DNA of 64,000 bases. Source: an uncultured Lachnospiraceae bacterium (lineage in GTDB: Bacteria; Bacillota; Clostridia; Lachnospirales; Lachnospiraceae). Below are positions 8,541 to 16,313 of the stretch, piece after piece; position 1 is the stretch's first letter; each line of letters begins with the position of its first letter. Made by a program: the position numbers and the translations under genes. The stretch is taken from contig CAKREB010000003.1 in NCBI GenBank assembly GCA_934317005.1, forward strand, positions 124,001 to 188,000, in the 5' to 3' direction. Under the pieces are notes generated by a model. It had not been told where the DNA came from, made no database searches, and was given only the letters and a program-made list of their open reading frames with translations.

Positions 8541-9274
8541 TAGAATACTTCAACAAGATATAGTCCCTGCGGTGGTGCGGTAAAGCCTGCTGCAGGGCGA
8601 TTTTTTTCTGACAGGATAGAAGTGATGTCATCCGGCATGCGCTTGCCTTCACCGATTTCTAAAAGTGTTCCGACTAAGATGCGCACCATATGATACAAAA
8701 ATCCATTTCCGGTAAAATCAATGGAAAGTATGCCATTTTCAAGAGAAAATGTAATGGAGTGGATTGTGCGGACGGTGGATTTTTTCATGTGCTTATTTTC
8801 GCAGAAGCTTTTAAAATCATGTTCTCCCAGTAAAAGCCCGGCAGCTTTTTTCATTGCATCTATATCGTATGAATATGGAAGATGCGTCATATATTTTCTG
8901 GAAAATACATCCGCAACAGGGTTTGTGTTGATAACATAGCGATAGTGCTTGCGGGAGGCATTCAAGCGCGCATGAAAGCGCAGGGAAGCTTCCTTTACGG
9001 AAAGAACGCGGATATCTAAAGGGAGATATTCGTTTAGGTAATCCTGAATCTGGTTACAGCTTTTTGGCGTATTGCATTTGAAATTGGCAACTTGTGCCAA
9101 AGCGTGTACGCCGGCATCGGTACGTCCCGAACCGTGAATCTCGATATCACTGTCCGCCATTTTTGAAAGAACATTTTCTAACTTTCCCTGAATAGTGTTG
9201 GAAGTGTTTCCCTGTTTTTGCCATCCGCTGTAGCGGGTACCATCATATTGTAAGATCATCTGATAATTTTTCAT
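8537..9274 (-). CDS. truA: tRNA pseudouridine synthase A (copy 1)
   Basis: 245 residues. It forms pseudouridine at positions 38-40 of the tRNA anticodon arm. The catalytic aspartate lies in GSGRTDAGVHA (Asp53), and YDGTRYSGWQ is the usual N-terminal motif. It starts at 9274 after GAAATGAGG and six bases; the ORF could extend 12 nt upstream through the ribosome site. A second TruA paralogue is encoded at 52970, and the two are clearly diverged. This copy is transcribed alone and convergently with the pan operon. Confidence 0.92.
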   Translation of the reverse strand: MKNYQMILQYDGTRYSGWQKQGNTSNTIQGKLENVLSKMADSDIEIHGSGRTDAGVHALAQVANFKCNTPKSCNQIQDYLNEYLPLDIRVLSVKEASLRFHARLNASRKHYRYVINTNPVADVFSRKYMTHLPYSYDIDAMKKAAGLLLGEHDFKSFCENKHMKKSTVRTIHSITFSLENGILSIDFTGNGFLYHMVRILVGTLLEIGEGKRMPDDITSILSEKNRPAAGFTAPPQGLYLVEVFY

Positions 9275-9315
9275 ATAAATCCTCATTTCCGAAGTCTAAA
9301 AATAATTCCAGAGTC

Positions 9316-9454
9316 AGTATATCACAAATTCGCAACGCAAAGAAACTGGTTTATTTGCGCAGAATTTTTGAACGACAAAATGAAAAGTGCGAAGCACGAC
9401 AGATGCAGGGCATCTGGAATTTTGGAGTAGTATATCACAAATTCGCAACGCAAA
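9316..9454. repeat. 26-bp direct repeat pair
   Basis: The 26-base string beginning AGTATATCACAAATTCGCAA occurs at 9316-9341 and again at 9429-9454, a 113-bp period. Between the copies lie two short hairpins. The repeats are upstream of truA on its own strand and upstream of the dehydrogenase promoter. Confidence 0.85.
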
Positions 9455-9524
9455 AATTAGCAAAAATATACAAAACTATAAAAGCAAGTGACATAAAATT
9501 TATAAAAAATACATAAATATTTCA

Positions 9525-9553
9525 TTGACGATAGAGAATTGTAGTGTTAGAAT
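9525..9553 (+). promoter_or_regulatory. sigma-A promoter of the alcohol dehydrogenase
   Basis: TTGACG (9525-9530), a 17-bp spacer and TAGAAT (9548-9553), in an AT-rich stretch about 90 bp before the start codon. Confidence 0.75.
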
Positions 9554-9641
9554 GATAAAAGCGGACAGAAAAGTATGACATTTTAAGAAAAGCAGAATAA
9601 TTATCAGAAAATATATAATGGAAAGTGAGAGGGAGGTTACT

Positions 9642-10853
9642 ATGGCAAGATTTACATTACCAAGAGATTTATATCATGGAAAGGGTGCACTGGAGGCTTT
9701 GAAGGAATTGCATGGTGAGCGTGCGATCATCTGTGTCGGCGGTGGCTCTATGAAGAGAAATGGTTTTTTGGACAGAGCGGTAGAGTATTTGAAGGAAGCC
9801 GGCATGGAAGTAGAGCTTTTTGAGGGAATTGAGCCGGATCCATCGGTAGAAACTGTTATGCGTGGTGCAGCAGTTATGGAAAAGTTCAAACCGGATTGGA
9901 TCGTTGCTATGGGCGGTGGTTCTCCGATTGATGCAGCGAAAGCAATGTGGATCAAGTATGAGTATCCGGATACTACTTTTGAAGATATGTGTAAGGTATT
10001 TGGTCTGCCAAGACTTCGCACGAAAGCACATTTTTGCGCTATTTCTTCTACTTCGGGAACAGCTACGGAAGTGACAGCGTTTTCGATCATTACAGATTAT
10101 GAAAAGGGAATCAAGTATCCAATCGCTGACTTTGAAATCACACCGGATGTTGCAATCGTAGATCCGGATCTGGCACAGACGATGCCGGTTAAGTTAGTGG
10201 CACATACAGGTATGGATGCGATGACACATGCGATTGAAGCATATGTTTCTACTGCAAACTGCAACTATACAGATCCGTTAGCATTGTGGGCAATCAAGAT
10301 GATTCAGGCAAATCTGGTAAAATCTTATCAGGGAGATGAAGAAGCAAGAACACAGATGCATGATGCACAGTGTCTGGCAGGTATGGCATTTTCTAATGCA
10401 TTGCTTGGTATCGTTCATTCGATGGCACATAAGACAGGTGCGGCATTTGAAGGAGGTCATATTATTCATGGTGCTGCCAATGCCATGTATCTGCCGAAGG
10501 TAATCCGCTTTAACAGCAAAGATGCCGCAGCAAAGAAGCGTTACGGAGAAATTGCTGACTTTATGAAGCTTGGCGGTGCCAATGATGATGAAAAGGTAGA
10601 TTTGTTGATTGATTATCTCAGAAAGATGAATGATGATCTGAATATTCCACATTGCATCAAAAACTATGGTGATGGTGGTGTGATTGCAGATAATGGTATC
10701 GTACCGGAAGATGAGTTCCTTAAAAAGCTTCCGGATATTGCAGCAAATGCTATTTTGGATGCCTGTACAGGTTCTAATCCACGTCAGCCATCTCAGGAGG
10801 AGATGGAGAAACTGTTGAAGTGCTGCTATTACGACACGGAAGTGGATTTCTAA
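9642..10853 (+). CDS. iron-containing alcohol dehydrogenase
   Basis: 403 residues, group III Fe-dependent alcohol dehydrogenase. The nucleotide site is GGGSPIDAAKA, followed by STSGTATEVT. The metal ligands are in the family signatures VAHTGMDAMTHAIEAY and GIVHSMAHKTGAAFEGGHII. The sequence resembles the C-terminal dehydrogenase part of AdhE and clostridial butanol dehydrogenases, which reduce aldehydes to alcohols with NAD(P)H during fermentation; the substrate is not determinable here. The ATG at 9642 follows GGGAGG; an in-frame ATG at 9618 is less likely. It is monocistronic, with its own promoter and terminator. Confidence 0.9.
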   Translation: MARFTLPRDLYHGKGALEALKELHGERAIICVGGGSMKRNGFLDRAVEYLKEAGMEVELFEGIEPDPSVETVMRGAAVMEKFKPDWIVAMGGGSPIDAAKAMWIKYEYPDTTFEDMCKVFGLPRLRTKAHFCAISSTSGTATEVTAFSIITDYEKGIKYPIADFEITPDVAIVDPDLAQTMPVKLVAHTGMDAMTHAIEAYVSTANCNYTDPLALWAIKMIQANLVKSYQGDEEARTQMHDAQCLAGMAFSNALLGIVHSMAHKTGAAFEGGHIIHGAANAMYLPKVIRFNSKDAAAKKRYGEIADFMKLGGANDDEKVDLLIDYLRKMNDDLNIPHCIKNYGDGGVIADNGIVPEDEFLKKLPDIAANAILDACTGSNPRQPSQEEMEKLLKCCYYDTEVDF

Positions 10854-10885
10854 TTAGGTTAAAGCATTTTTTCTTCATAAATACG

Positions 10886-10920
10886 AAAGCCGCCCTGCAA
10901 GATAAGCAAGGCGGCTTTTT
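10886..10920 (+). terminator. terminator of the alcohol dehydrogenase
   Basis: AAAGCCGCCcTGC pairs with GCAaGGCGGCTTT across an AAGATAA loop and ends in a T run. It is a strong rho-independent terminator. Confidence 0.9.
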
Positions 10921-11000
10921 GAAGTTTACAGATAACTTTTCGTTTCCTATAAATCGAAAGAATTTCGCAGGGATGCAGGCATTGCCCGGAGGAGGATTGT

Positions 11001-11069
11001 ATGTCTGATTTTTCTTTTTATAAGAACCTTGTTATGGAATGTGAAGAGATAATAGGTAGACTAAACTAA
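11001..11069 (+). CDS. possible 22-residue small protein
   Basis: An ORF too short for most gene callers: ATG at 11001 preceded by GGAGGAGG with five bases of spacing, ending at TAA 11067-11069. The peptide (MSDFSFYKNLVMECEEIIGR plus LN) is acidic with one cysteine. The gene lies between the dehydrogenase terminator and the ferredoxin promoter, with no obvious promoter of its own. The near-ideal ribosome site is the only positive evidence. It could be a decayed gene start. Confidence 0.3.
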   Translation: MSDFSFYKNLVMECEEIIGRLN

Positions 11070-11125
11070 TACAAATGAGTTAGAACTAATGTGCGAAAAA
11101 GAGTGAGATTGGGAAGAATATCCTC

Positions 11126-11154
11126 TTGTAAAAAAACAAAAAGTGTATTAGAAT
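11126..11154 (+). promoter_or_regulatory. sigma-A promoter of the ferredoxin gene
   Basis: TTGTAA (11126-11131), a 17-bp spacer and TAGAAT (11149-11154), about 37 bp before the ferredoxin start. Confidence 0.7.
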
Positions 11155-11191
11155 GAGGGTATCACATAATAAAAAAGGAGGAACTATAACT

Positions 11192-11362
11192 ATGGCATAT
11201 GTAATTGGCGATGATTGTGTTAGCTGTGGAGCTTGCGCTGGTGGATGTCCAGCAGGCGCTATTTCTGAAGGAGCAACTCATTACGAGATCGACGCAGATG
11301 CATGCATCGATTGTGGAGCTTGTGCAGGTACATGTCCTTCAGGCGCTATTTCTGAGGGCTAA
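11192..11362 (+). CDS. 2[4Fe-4S] clostridial-type ferredoxin
   Basis: 56 residues with two near-identical cluster motifs, CVSCGACAGGCPAGAI and CIDCGACAGTCPSGAI, in the classic internally duplicated clostridial arrangement. It is a low-potential electron carrier for hydrogenase, pyruvate:ferredoxin oxidoreductase and related enzymes. The start at 11192 follows AAAAAAGGAGG. It is monocistronic, with a promoter at 11126 and a terminator right after the stop, and its strong signals suggest high expression. Confidence 0.95.
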   Translation: MAYVIGDDCVSCGACAGGCPAGAISEGATHYEIDADACIDCGACAGTCPSGAISEG

Positions 11363-11385
11363 TGGAATAGTTTATTAGAAGATAG

Positions 11386-11436
11386 AGCTGCCGGATCGAT
11401 TGAGCTGTAATGTGAGATCGAGTGCGGTGGCTTTTT
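11386..11436 (+). terminator. terminator of the ferredoxin gene
   Basis: AGCTGCCG (11386-11393) pairs with CGGTGGCT (11425-11432), with two wobbles, around a long loop, and ends in five Ts. Confidence 0.75.
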
Positions 11437-11465
11437 CTGTCTACGTTTTAGAATGGAGGATTAAT

Positions 11466-11678
11466 ATGGCAAAGACGATTAACAAAGACATGATAATTGC
11501 GGATATGCTTCAAATCGATCCGGGAATTGCAGCAATTCTTATGGCATCAGGAATGCATTGCATCGGATGCCCTTCTGCACAGGGAGAGAGCTTGGAAGAA
11601 GCGGCCTTAGTTCATGGTTTAGATGCAGATGAAATGGTAAAGGATGTCAATGAATACCTTGCCAAGAAAGAAGCATAA
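11466..11678 (+). CDS. DUF1858 redox-disulfide domain protein
   Basis: 70 residues. It matches the DUF1858 family (hybrid-cluster-protein-associated redox disulfide domain), with the CIGC motif in GMHCIGCPSAQGESL and the usual ending ADEMVKDVNEYLAKK. A redox or metal role is suspected for the family, but none is established. I chose the ATG at 11466, after ATGGAGG. It sits just after the ferredoxin gene and shares its theme, but a terminator separates them. Confidence 0.85.
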   Translation: MAKTINKDMIIADMLQIDPGIAAILMASGMHCIGCPSAQGESLEEAALVHGLDADEMVKDVNEYLAKKEA

Positions 11679-11699
11679 GCGCTTGTGCTGGAAAAAATA

Positions 11700-11752
11700 A
11701 AATGCCACGATAGTTTGCTGGATGTTACGGCAATCAATATCGTGGCATTTTT
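11700..11752. terminator. bidirectional terminator, DUF1858 gene and mecA
   Basis: AAATGCCACGATA (11700-11712) pairs perfectly with TATCGTGGCATTT (11738-11750), with A-rich and T-rich flanks on both strands. It lies between two convergent genes and can serve both. Confidence 0.9.
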
Positions 11753-11765
11753 GATGTACTCTGCT

Positions 11766-12572
11766 TTAGAGATTAGCAAGAACCGATAGAGCATTGTTTG
11801 AAATGATCGGTTCAAAGTGTTCTTCATAATAATATTGCATGGTTATAGGATTTTTGATCAGCGAACCATACTCATATAAGATATTGCAAATTTTAGTAAA
11901 TTCTTCCGGACTATGGTTAGAACGGTGCAAAACGAGATAATATGCGGCATCAGCATTATCTTTATATAATGTGTTCTGACCGTGGTATATTGTATCAAGA
12001 TGCTTGGAAAGCTGGATGACATCATCCAGAGTCCGGAAAGAAAAGATCATGACAATGTCACGTGTTTTTTTCTCTGCAGCAGCTTTCGGCTTTGGTTCCA
12101 TTCCAAGAACCTCCGGCAATGAGATAAAATCGGTTTCATCGGCTTCTGCTTTGTCAGCATCGGAAGAAACATCATCAGAATAATTCCACATATCTGGCTC
12201 GTCAGAATCGTCATAGTTCATTAAAGCATCATTATATTCTTGAAATTCATCATAAGCAGTATCCATATCTTCTTCCCAGTCATGATCCTCTGTGAAGCTG
12301 GAAAAACGAGTGTCTAATTCGTCTGGATCTTCTACCTTAGTGATTACTAAAACTAAAGCTTCTGGAAGTAGAGGGATAGCTTCTATCATAAGCGGAATGT
12401 CATCCGCATCGAATCCAAGTTCATAGGAAGCCTGCTGCATCATATCCCGAAATAATGCTTTCGCTTTTGCAGTCCCATAGGCGAGTTCGCTGATGCCGAT
12501 TTCGCGGTCTTTTAAATCTTTTTGATTTAGGGTGCAACGAATCTGCTTTTCGTTAATTTTTTCTATACGCAT
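11766..12572 (-). CDS. mecA: MecA-family adaptor protein
   Basis: 268 residues. The N-terminal domain begins MRIEKINEKQIRCTL and continues with ELAYGTAKAKALFRDMM, as in MecA and YpbH, which present substrates to the ClpC protease. A long acidic, low-complexity linker (about residues 95-160) leads to the C-terminal domain (about 170-268), which has IFSFRTLDDVIQLSKHL. In Firmicutes MecA controls competence and other regulators through ClpCP; the target here is unknown. The start at 12572 follows AAGGAAGTGAG. Confidence 0.88.
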   Translation of the reverse strand: MRIEKINEKQIRCTLNQKDLKDREIGISELAYGTAKAKALFRDMMQQASYELGFDADDIPLMIEAIPLLPEALVLVITKVEDPDELDTRFSSFTEDHDWEEDMDTAYDEFQEYNDALMNYDDSDEPDMWNYSDDVSSDADKAEADETDFISLPEVLGMEPKPKAAAEKKTRDIVMIFSFRTLDDVIQLSKHLDTIYHGQNTLYKDNADAAYYLVLHRSNHSPEEFTKICNILYEYGSLIKNPITMQYYYEEHFEPIISNNALSVLANL

Positions 12573-13226
12573 AGGGCTCACTTCCTTTCAAGGCTCGCTT
12601 TTGATCATGGAATAGAAAACTGTTCATACAGTAGTGGTATTCCAAAAGAATTGTCATTTAAAAAATAAATGAACCGGTAAGAAAAGATATAAAAATACCA
12701 TCTTTTCTATGTATAAATTATAAGTTAAACATATATAGAAGTCAATGGAAGCTTAGCATATATTCATACGTTCTGTGTAGTGTCAGCTCTTGTGATCATG
12801 CGCATAGTAATGGTATTTCAATAAGAATCGTAATATTATTTTTGGTAAAAGCGAAGAAATAAATACTAGAAGAATTTGTGATTTTTGGTAACTATTTTGA
12901 AATGTAAGAAGAATGTAAGAAAATGACAAAATCCAGTGTGTTTTTTCACAAAAATTAAAAATATTTTTAAGGATAATGGCAATAGTTTTTCATGTGTTAG
13001 GTGCATTATAATACATATCAGCGAGAGCGAATCAGAAAGAGGGAGGTGAAAAATAAGTTTCAGGCATTATCGTAATACAGTCTAATATATGAAGATATGA
13101 TCAGAGAAGTTCCTTTTTTAACGCGTATCAGAGGATTCGGTTTCGCAAGCGGAAATATTATGAACTGATCGGTTGACGTATCACACTACTGTACCGAAAA
13201 AAGAAGCATATATGGGAGGAAAAGGA
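12573..13226. other. intergenic region between mecA and a small gene
   Basis: An AT-rich 654-bp gap without a convincing long gene. On the minus strand it carries the mecA promoter and a leader of about 145 nt with two short hairpins (GGAATA/TATTCC and AGAAAAGAT/ATCTTTTCT). On the plus strand there is a TATAAT at about 13008 without a good -35 box, and a strong ribosome site GGGAGGTG (13041-13048) that leads only to a nine-codon frame. Confidence 0.5.
12717..12745 (-). promoter_or_regulatory. sigma-A promoter of mecA
   Basis: Read on the minus strand: TTGACT, a 17-bp spacer and TATAAT. It lies about 145 nt upstream of the mecA start. Confidence 0.75.
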
Positions 13227-13463
13227 ATGATGAAACAAGAATCAAATGAGTTAAAGGATGAAATGTATGACTGGCTTTTGAAGGAAATCTGTGAGGCGCA
13301 GGCAGCCGGAGTACCTGTTACGGTAAACGGAAAGTACTATTCCGTCCAAAATATGGAAGAACTAAAGGGAGTCATGGAGAATCATTACTATATGAAAAGT
13401 TATATGGGTGATGAATCCGGTAAAATTGTCCGAATTGATTTTGATCAGATTGTTAGTATCTGA
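13227..13463 (+). CDS. small conserved-looking hypothetical protein
   Basis: 78 residues, no recognised domain. It is acidic and predicted soluble, with a sequence such as EMYDWLLKEICEAQAAGVPV followed by a short strand-rich part, and ends DFDQIVSI. The ATG at 13227 (or the next codon) follows GGGAGGAAAAGG at good spacing. The phrase VTVNGKYYSVQNMEELKGVM suggests a compact alpha-beta fold. It lies alone, with a terminator-like hairpin about 95 bp after the stop. Function unknown. Confidence 0.65.
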   Translation: MMKQESNELKDEMYDWLLKEICEAQAAGVPVTVNGKYYSVQNMEELKGVMENHYYMKSYMGDESGKIVRIDFDQIVSI

Positions 13464-13557
13464 TAATGTCGTAGTGTAGCATGTAATGTTATGGTTATGA
13501 AAGTTATGCAGCATATAGGCTGTATAACATACAGCAAATCTGTGAAACTCCTTAAAG

Positions 13558-13594
13558 ATAGCTGATGCAGTTGACTGCTCTCTGCATCGGCTAT
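13558..13594 (+). terminator. probable terminator of the 78-residue gene
   Basis: ATAGCTGATGCAG pairs with CTGCATCGGCTAT (one wobble) around an 11-nt loop. The following bases are only moderately T-rich, so termination may be partial. Confidence 0.55.
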
Positions 13595-13601
13595 ATGATG
13601 T

Positions 13602-13630
13602 TTGCCCCATGTTAGGAAACGTGCTATAAT
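13602..13630 (+). promoter_or_regulatory. sigma-A promoter of the GH18 gene
   Basis: TTGCCC (13602-13607), a 17-bp spacer and TATAAT (13625-13630), 38 bp before the start codon. Confidence 0.7.
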
Positions 13631-13667
13631 GAGCGCAGAAGAAAAAGGAAGCTGAGGGTAGATATAC

Positions 13668-15368
13668 ATGAAGAAAAATATGAAAGTGATTGTGCCGGTA
13701 GCAATGTTACTGGTTGTGATAGGAATCATAGTGGGGATTTTTTTGTTTCAGAAATTTTCTCCAAGCAAAGAGCACATGACGCTTGCTAGTTATTATAAAG
13801 CAGGCAAAAATGACGTAAAGGTTATTTTAAATGATGAGATACTGGATACTGTTGTGCTGTATCAGGACAGACAGGTCTATTTAGATATTGATACGGTGAC
13901 AGATAAGCTTAATGCCCGATTTTATTGGGATAAAAATGAGAGTGTGCTGTTATATACTACGGCAAATGCGGTGATTTCGGCAGAGCCGGGCAGCAAAGAT
14001 TGTTTTAAAAACAATGGAAAGATAAGTAAGGATTATGAGATCGTACGTGAAGACGCGCAGAGGGTTTATGTTGCGTTAGATTATGTAAAAGAATATACGG
14101 CACTGGATTATAAGGTATATAAAGATCCTACCCGTGTTGTTATCAATAATGTTTATGGAACAGCGCAGACATATGTAAAAGCGGATTCTTCTTGTGCTTT
14201 GCGTTATAAGGCTGATATTAAGAGTGATATTTTAGTTGATCTGAAGGAGGGGGAAAAGCTTCGCCTGCTGAAAAAAGAAGATAAAGAAACAGGATTTTGT
14301 CAGGTAATGAACGCATCCGGTGTAAAAGGTTATGTAAAGGCAGATGATCTTGGGAAGTCATACAAAGAGGCGAAAAATACTGAGTTTAAGGAAGAGGAAT
14401 ATACACATATTTTGCGTGATGAGAAAATCAATCTGCTTTGGCATCAGGTGACGAACCAGTCGGCAAATGGAAATCTGTTGTCAGTGTTAGCTAACACCAA
14501 AGGTGTTAATGTGATCAGTCCAACATGGTTTTCAACCTCGGATAATGATGGAAATATTGATTCACTTGCCAGTGATGCATATGTGATGCAGGCACACCGT
14601 CAGGGAATTGAAGTGTGGGGACTATGCAATGATTTTAGTCCGAACATGAAGATTGGAACAGTGCTTGGAACAACGAGCAAAAGACAGAAGCTTGCCAAAA
14701 ATCTGATTGCAGAGGCAATTCGTTACAGCCTCGATGGAATTAATATTGATTTTGAGAATGTGAAAAAGGATTCCGGGAAAGACTTTATCCAGTTTATACG
14801 GGAGCTTGGAATTATGTGTCGTAATAATGGCATTGTTCTTTCGATTGATAATTATCCGTTAAAATCATATAACAGCTATTACAACCGGAAAGAACAGGCA
14901 AATGTAGCAGATTATGTGATTACGATGGCATATGATGAATATTATTCAGGTTCGGAAGAAGCCGGGCCGGTATCGTCTGTCACATATGTGAAGGAATCTA
15001 CGGAAAACGTGTTAAAGGAAGTGCCAAGGGAACAGGCGATTATTGCACTGCCTTTTTATTCCAGACATTGGAAGGAAAAGACAAAGGATGGGAAAGCAAG
15101 CTTATCATCTGAAGCGTGTTCTATGTCATATGCGCAGGAAATTCTTCAGGATTCCGGCACAAAGGCAGTATGGGATGACGCTGTAGGAATGAATTATTTG
15201 GAATATACAAAAGGCAAAGTATTGCATAAGATCTGGATTGAAGATATCAATTCTTTGCAGGTAAAGATGGAGGAAGTGGTAAAGAACAAGCCGGCAGGAG
15301 TTGCTTTTTGGAAAGCAGGCATGGAAAGCAGCAATGTTTGGGATATGATTCGAAAATATAATAAATAA
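13668..15368 (+). CDS. membrane-anchored GH18 glycosidase with SH3b domain
   Basis: 566 residues. An N-terminal transmembrane anchor (about 5-28) is followed by a copper-amine-oxidase-N-like region (about 50-150), a bacterial SH3 domain (about 165-230) and a glycoside hydrolase 18 domain (about 255-566). The catalytic signature reads DGINIDFENV near residue 356, retaining the acidic residues of DxxDxDxE at its end. The layout resembles the YaaH/YdhD-type spore germination and cell-wall hydrolases, which act on N-acetylglucosamine-containing glycan. The start follows GAGGG. It precedes a cell-wall amidase, so the pair may share a wall-remodelling role. Confidence 0.85.
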   Translation: MKKNMKVIVPVAMLLVVIGIIVGIFLFQKFSPSKEHMTLASYYKAGKNDVKVILNDEILDTVVLYQDRQVYLDIDTVTDKLNARFYWDKNESVLLYTTANAVISAEPGSKDCFKNNGKISKDYEIVREDAQRVYVALDYVKEYTALDYKVYKDPTRVVINNVYGTAQTYVKADSSCALRYKADIKSDILVDLKEGEKLRLLKKEDKETGFCQVMNASGVKGYVKADDLGKSYKEAKNTEFKEEEYTHILRDEKINLLWHQVTNQSANGNLLSVLANTKGVNVISPTWFSTSDNDGNIDSLASDAYVMQAHRQGIEVWGLCNDFSPNMKIGTVLGTTSKRQKLAKNLIAEAIRYSLDGINIDFENVKKDSGKDFIQFIRELGIMCRNNGIVLSIDNYPLKSYNSYYNRKEQANVADYVITMAYDEYYSGSEEAGPVSSVTYVKESTENVLKEVPREQAIIALPFYSRHWKEKTKDGKASLSSEACSMSYAQEILQDSGTKAVWDDAVGMNYLEYTKGKVLHKIWIEDINSLQVKMEEVVKNKPAGVAFWKAGMESSNVWDMIRKYNK

Positions 15369-15480
15369 GCATGTTGATGATATTAGGTTCATAAAATAAA
15401 ACAGGCGGTGTGCTCGATGCAGACAAAAACTGTTTTGCAGAAAGTGACTCCGTAAGATCCGGTCATACAAAGCGGGATTA

Positions 15481-15578
15481 GTGTGAAAAATATAATTTTT
15501 TACACGCGGGATTTGTGTCTGCGCGCACTTGCCACAAACTCGTTATGCACAAAAATGTGCGCAGAAATGAGGAATTTT
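15481..15578 (+). promoter_or_regulatory. dispersed 5' leader element, copy A
   Basis: It begins with a short A/T-rich hairpin (15481-15505, arms GTGTGAAAAAT and ATTTTTTACAC). A second stem follows: TCTGC-GC-GCAC (15518-15528) pairs with GTGCGCAGA (15557-15565). The ribosome site ATGAGG (15567-15572) directly follows the 3' arm and can itself pair weakly with the upstream TTTGTG. Copies B and C share about the whole element; G and H share the layout. The frame through it is open, but I place the start after it. Confidence 0.6.
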
Positions 15579-16304
15579 ATGAACCTAAAGTCAAAATGGG
15601 AAGATCGCAATTATACCGTTCCGTTTTTTATGATACTGTTTTTATGTGCACTAGGAATCGCTACACAGTTGCATGAGATTACATGGACATCAGGAAAGTC
15701 TGTTAAGGCAACCGTTGTGGTTGACTGTGGGCATGGTGGCATTGATCCCGGGAAGGTTGGTATCAACGGGGTATATGAGAAGGATGTAAATCTTTCCATT
15801 GGAAAGCATTTAAAGAAGGCATTGGAAAAGAAAGGGTGCCGGGTGCTTATGACACGCGAAACGGATACCGGCTTGTATGACGAAAGTGATGTCAGTAAGA
15901 AAAACAGTGATCTGAGAAAGCGTGTAGAGATTATGAACCGACAGGAGGTAGACCTGACGGTGAGTATTCATCAAAACAGCTTCCAGAGTCAGAGTTCAAG
16001 AGGGGCGCAGGTGTTTTATTATACCGGGTCTGAGGATGGGGAAGCGTTTGCAAAGCTTTTGCAGGCACAGCTTATCAGTTGTCTGGATACGCAGAATCAT
16101 CGTCAGGCAAAGGGAAATACAGATTATTATTTATTAAGAAATACAAAAAAGACAACGGCAATCGTAGAATGTGGCTTTTTATCAAATCCGGATGAGGCAG
16201 AAAAGCTATGTGATAAAGCTTATCAAAGACAGGTTGCATGGGCAATCGCAGAGGGAACGATGCAATATCTGGATACGGTGTCGCCAAAATTGCAGCAGAA
16301 ATGA
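15579..16304 (+). CDS. cwlD: N-acetylmuramoyl-L-alanine amidase, CwlD type
   Basis: 241 residues. One N-terminal transmembrane segment (about 16-34) is followed by an Amidase_3 domain. The zinc ligands and catalytic residues are recognisable: DCGHGG, the glutamate in YEKDVNL, SIHQN, and the glutamate in VECGFLSNP. CwlD-type enzymes cleave the stem peptide from muramic acid, in spore formers to make cortex muramic lactam. The start at 15579 comes right after the leader element's ATGAGG. The stop TGA lies inside the ribosome site of tsaC, so the two genes are likely translationally coupled. Confidence 0.88.
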   Translation: MNLKSKWEDRNYTVPFFMILFLCALGIATQLHEITWTSGKSVKATVVVDCGHGGIDPGKVGINGVYEKDVNLSIGKHLKKALEKKGCRVLMTRETDTGLYDESDVSKKNSDLRKRVEIMNRQEVDLTVSIHQNSFQSQSSRGAQVFYYTGSEDGEAFAKLLQAQLISCLDTQNHRQAKGNTDYYLLRNTKKTTAIVECGFLSNPDEAEKLCDKAYQRQVAWAIAEGTMQYLDTVSPKLQQK

Positions 16305-16313
16305 GGTATATGT

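Larger units (their letters stand above)
9275..9641. other. divergent intergenic region with direct repeats
   Basis: This gap separates the divergent truA copy 1 and the alcohol dehydrogenase. It holds a 26-bp exact direct repeat, two short hairpins (GTGC-GAA-GCAC near 9388 and CAGATGC-AGG-GCATCTG near 9400), and the dehydrogenase promoter. No further gene is visible. Confidence 0.6.

Noticed and set aside
13041..13075. Strong GGGAGGTG site before the 78-residue gene
   Set aside because: It leads only to a nine-codon frame starting at the GTG inside the site itself, so it is not a convincing gene.
15483..15578. N-terminal extension of the amidase through the leader
   Set aside because: The ribosome site ATGAGG is placed for the ATG at 15579, and the upstream residues recur in front of unrelated proteins, so they belong to the DNA repeat.
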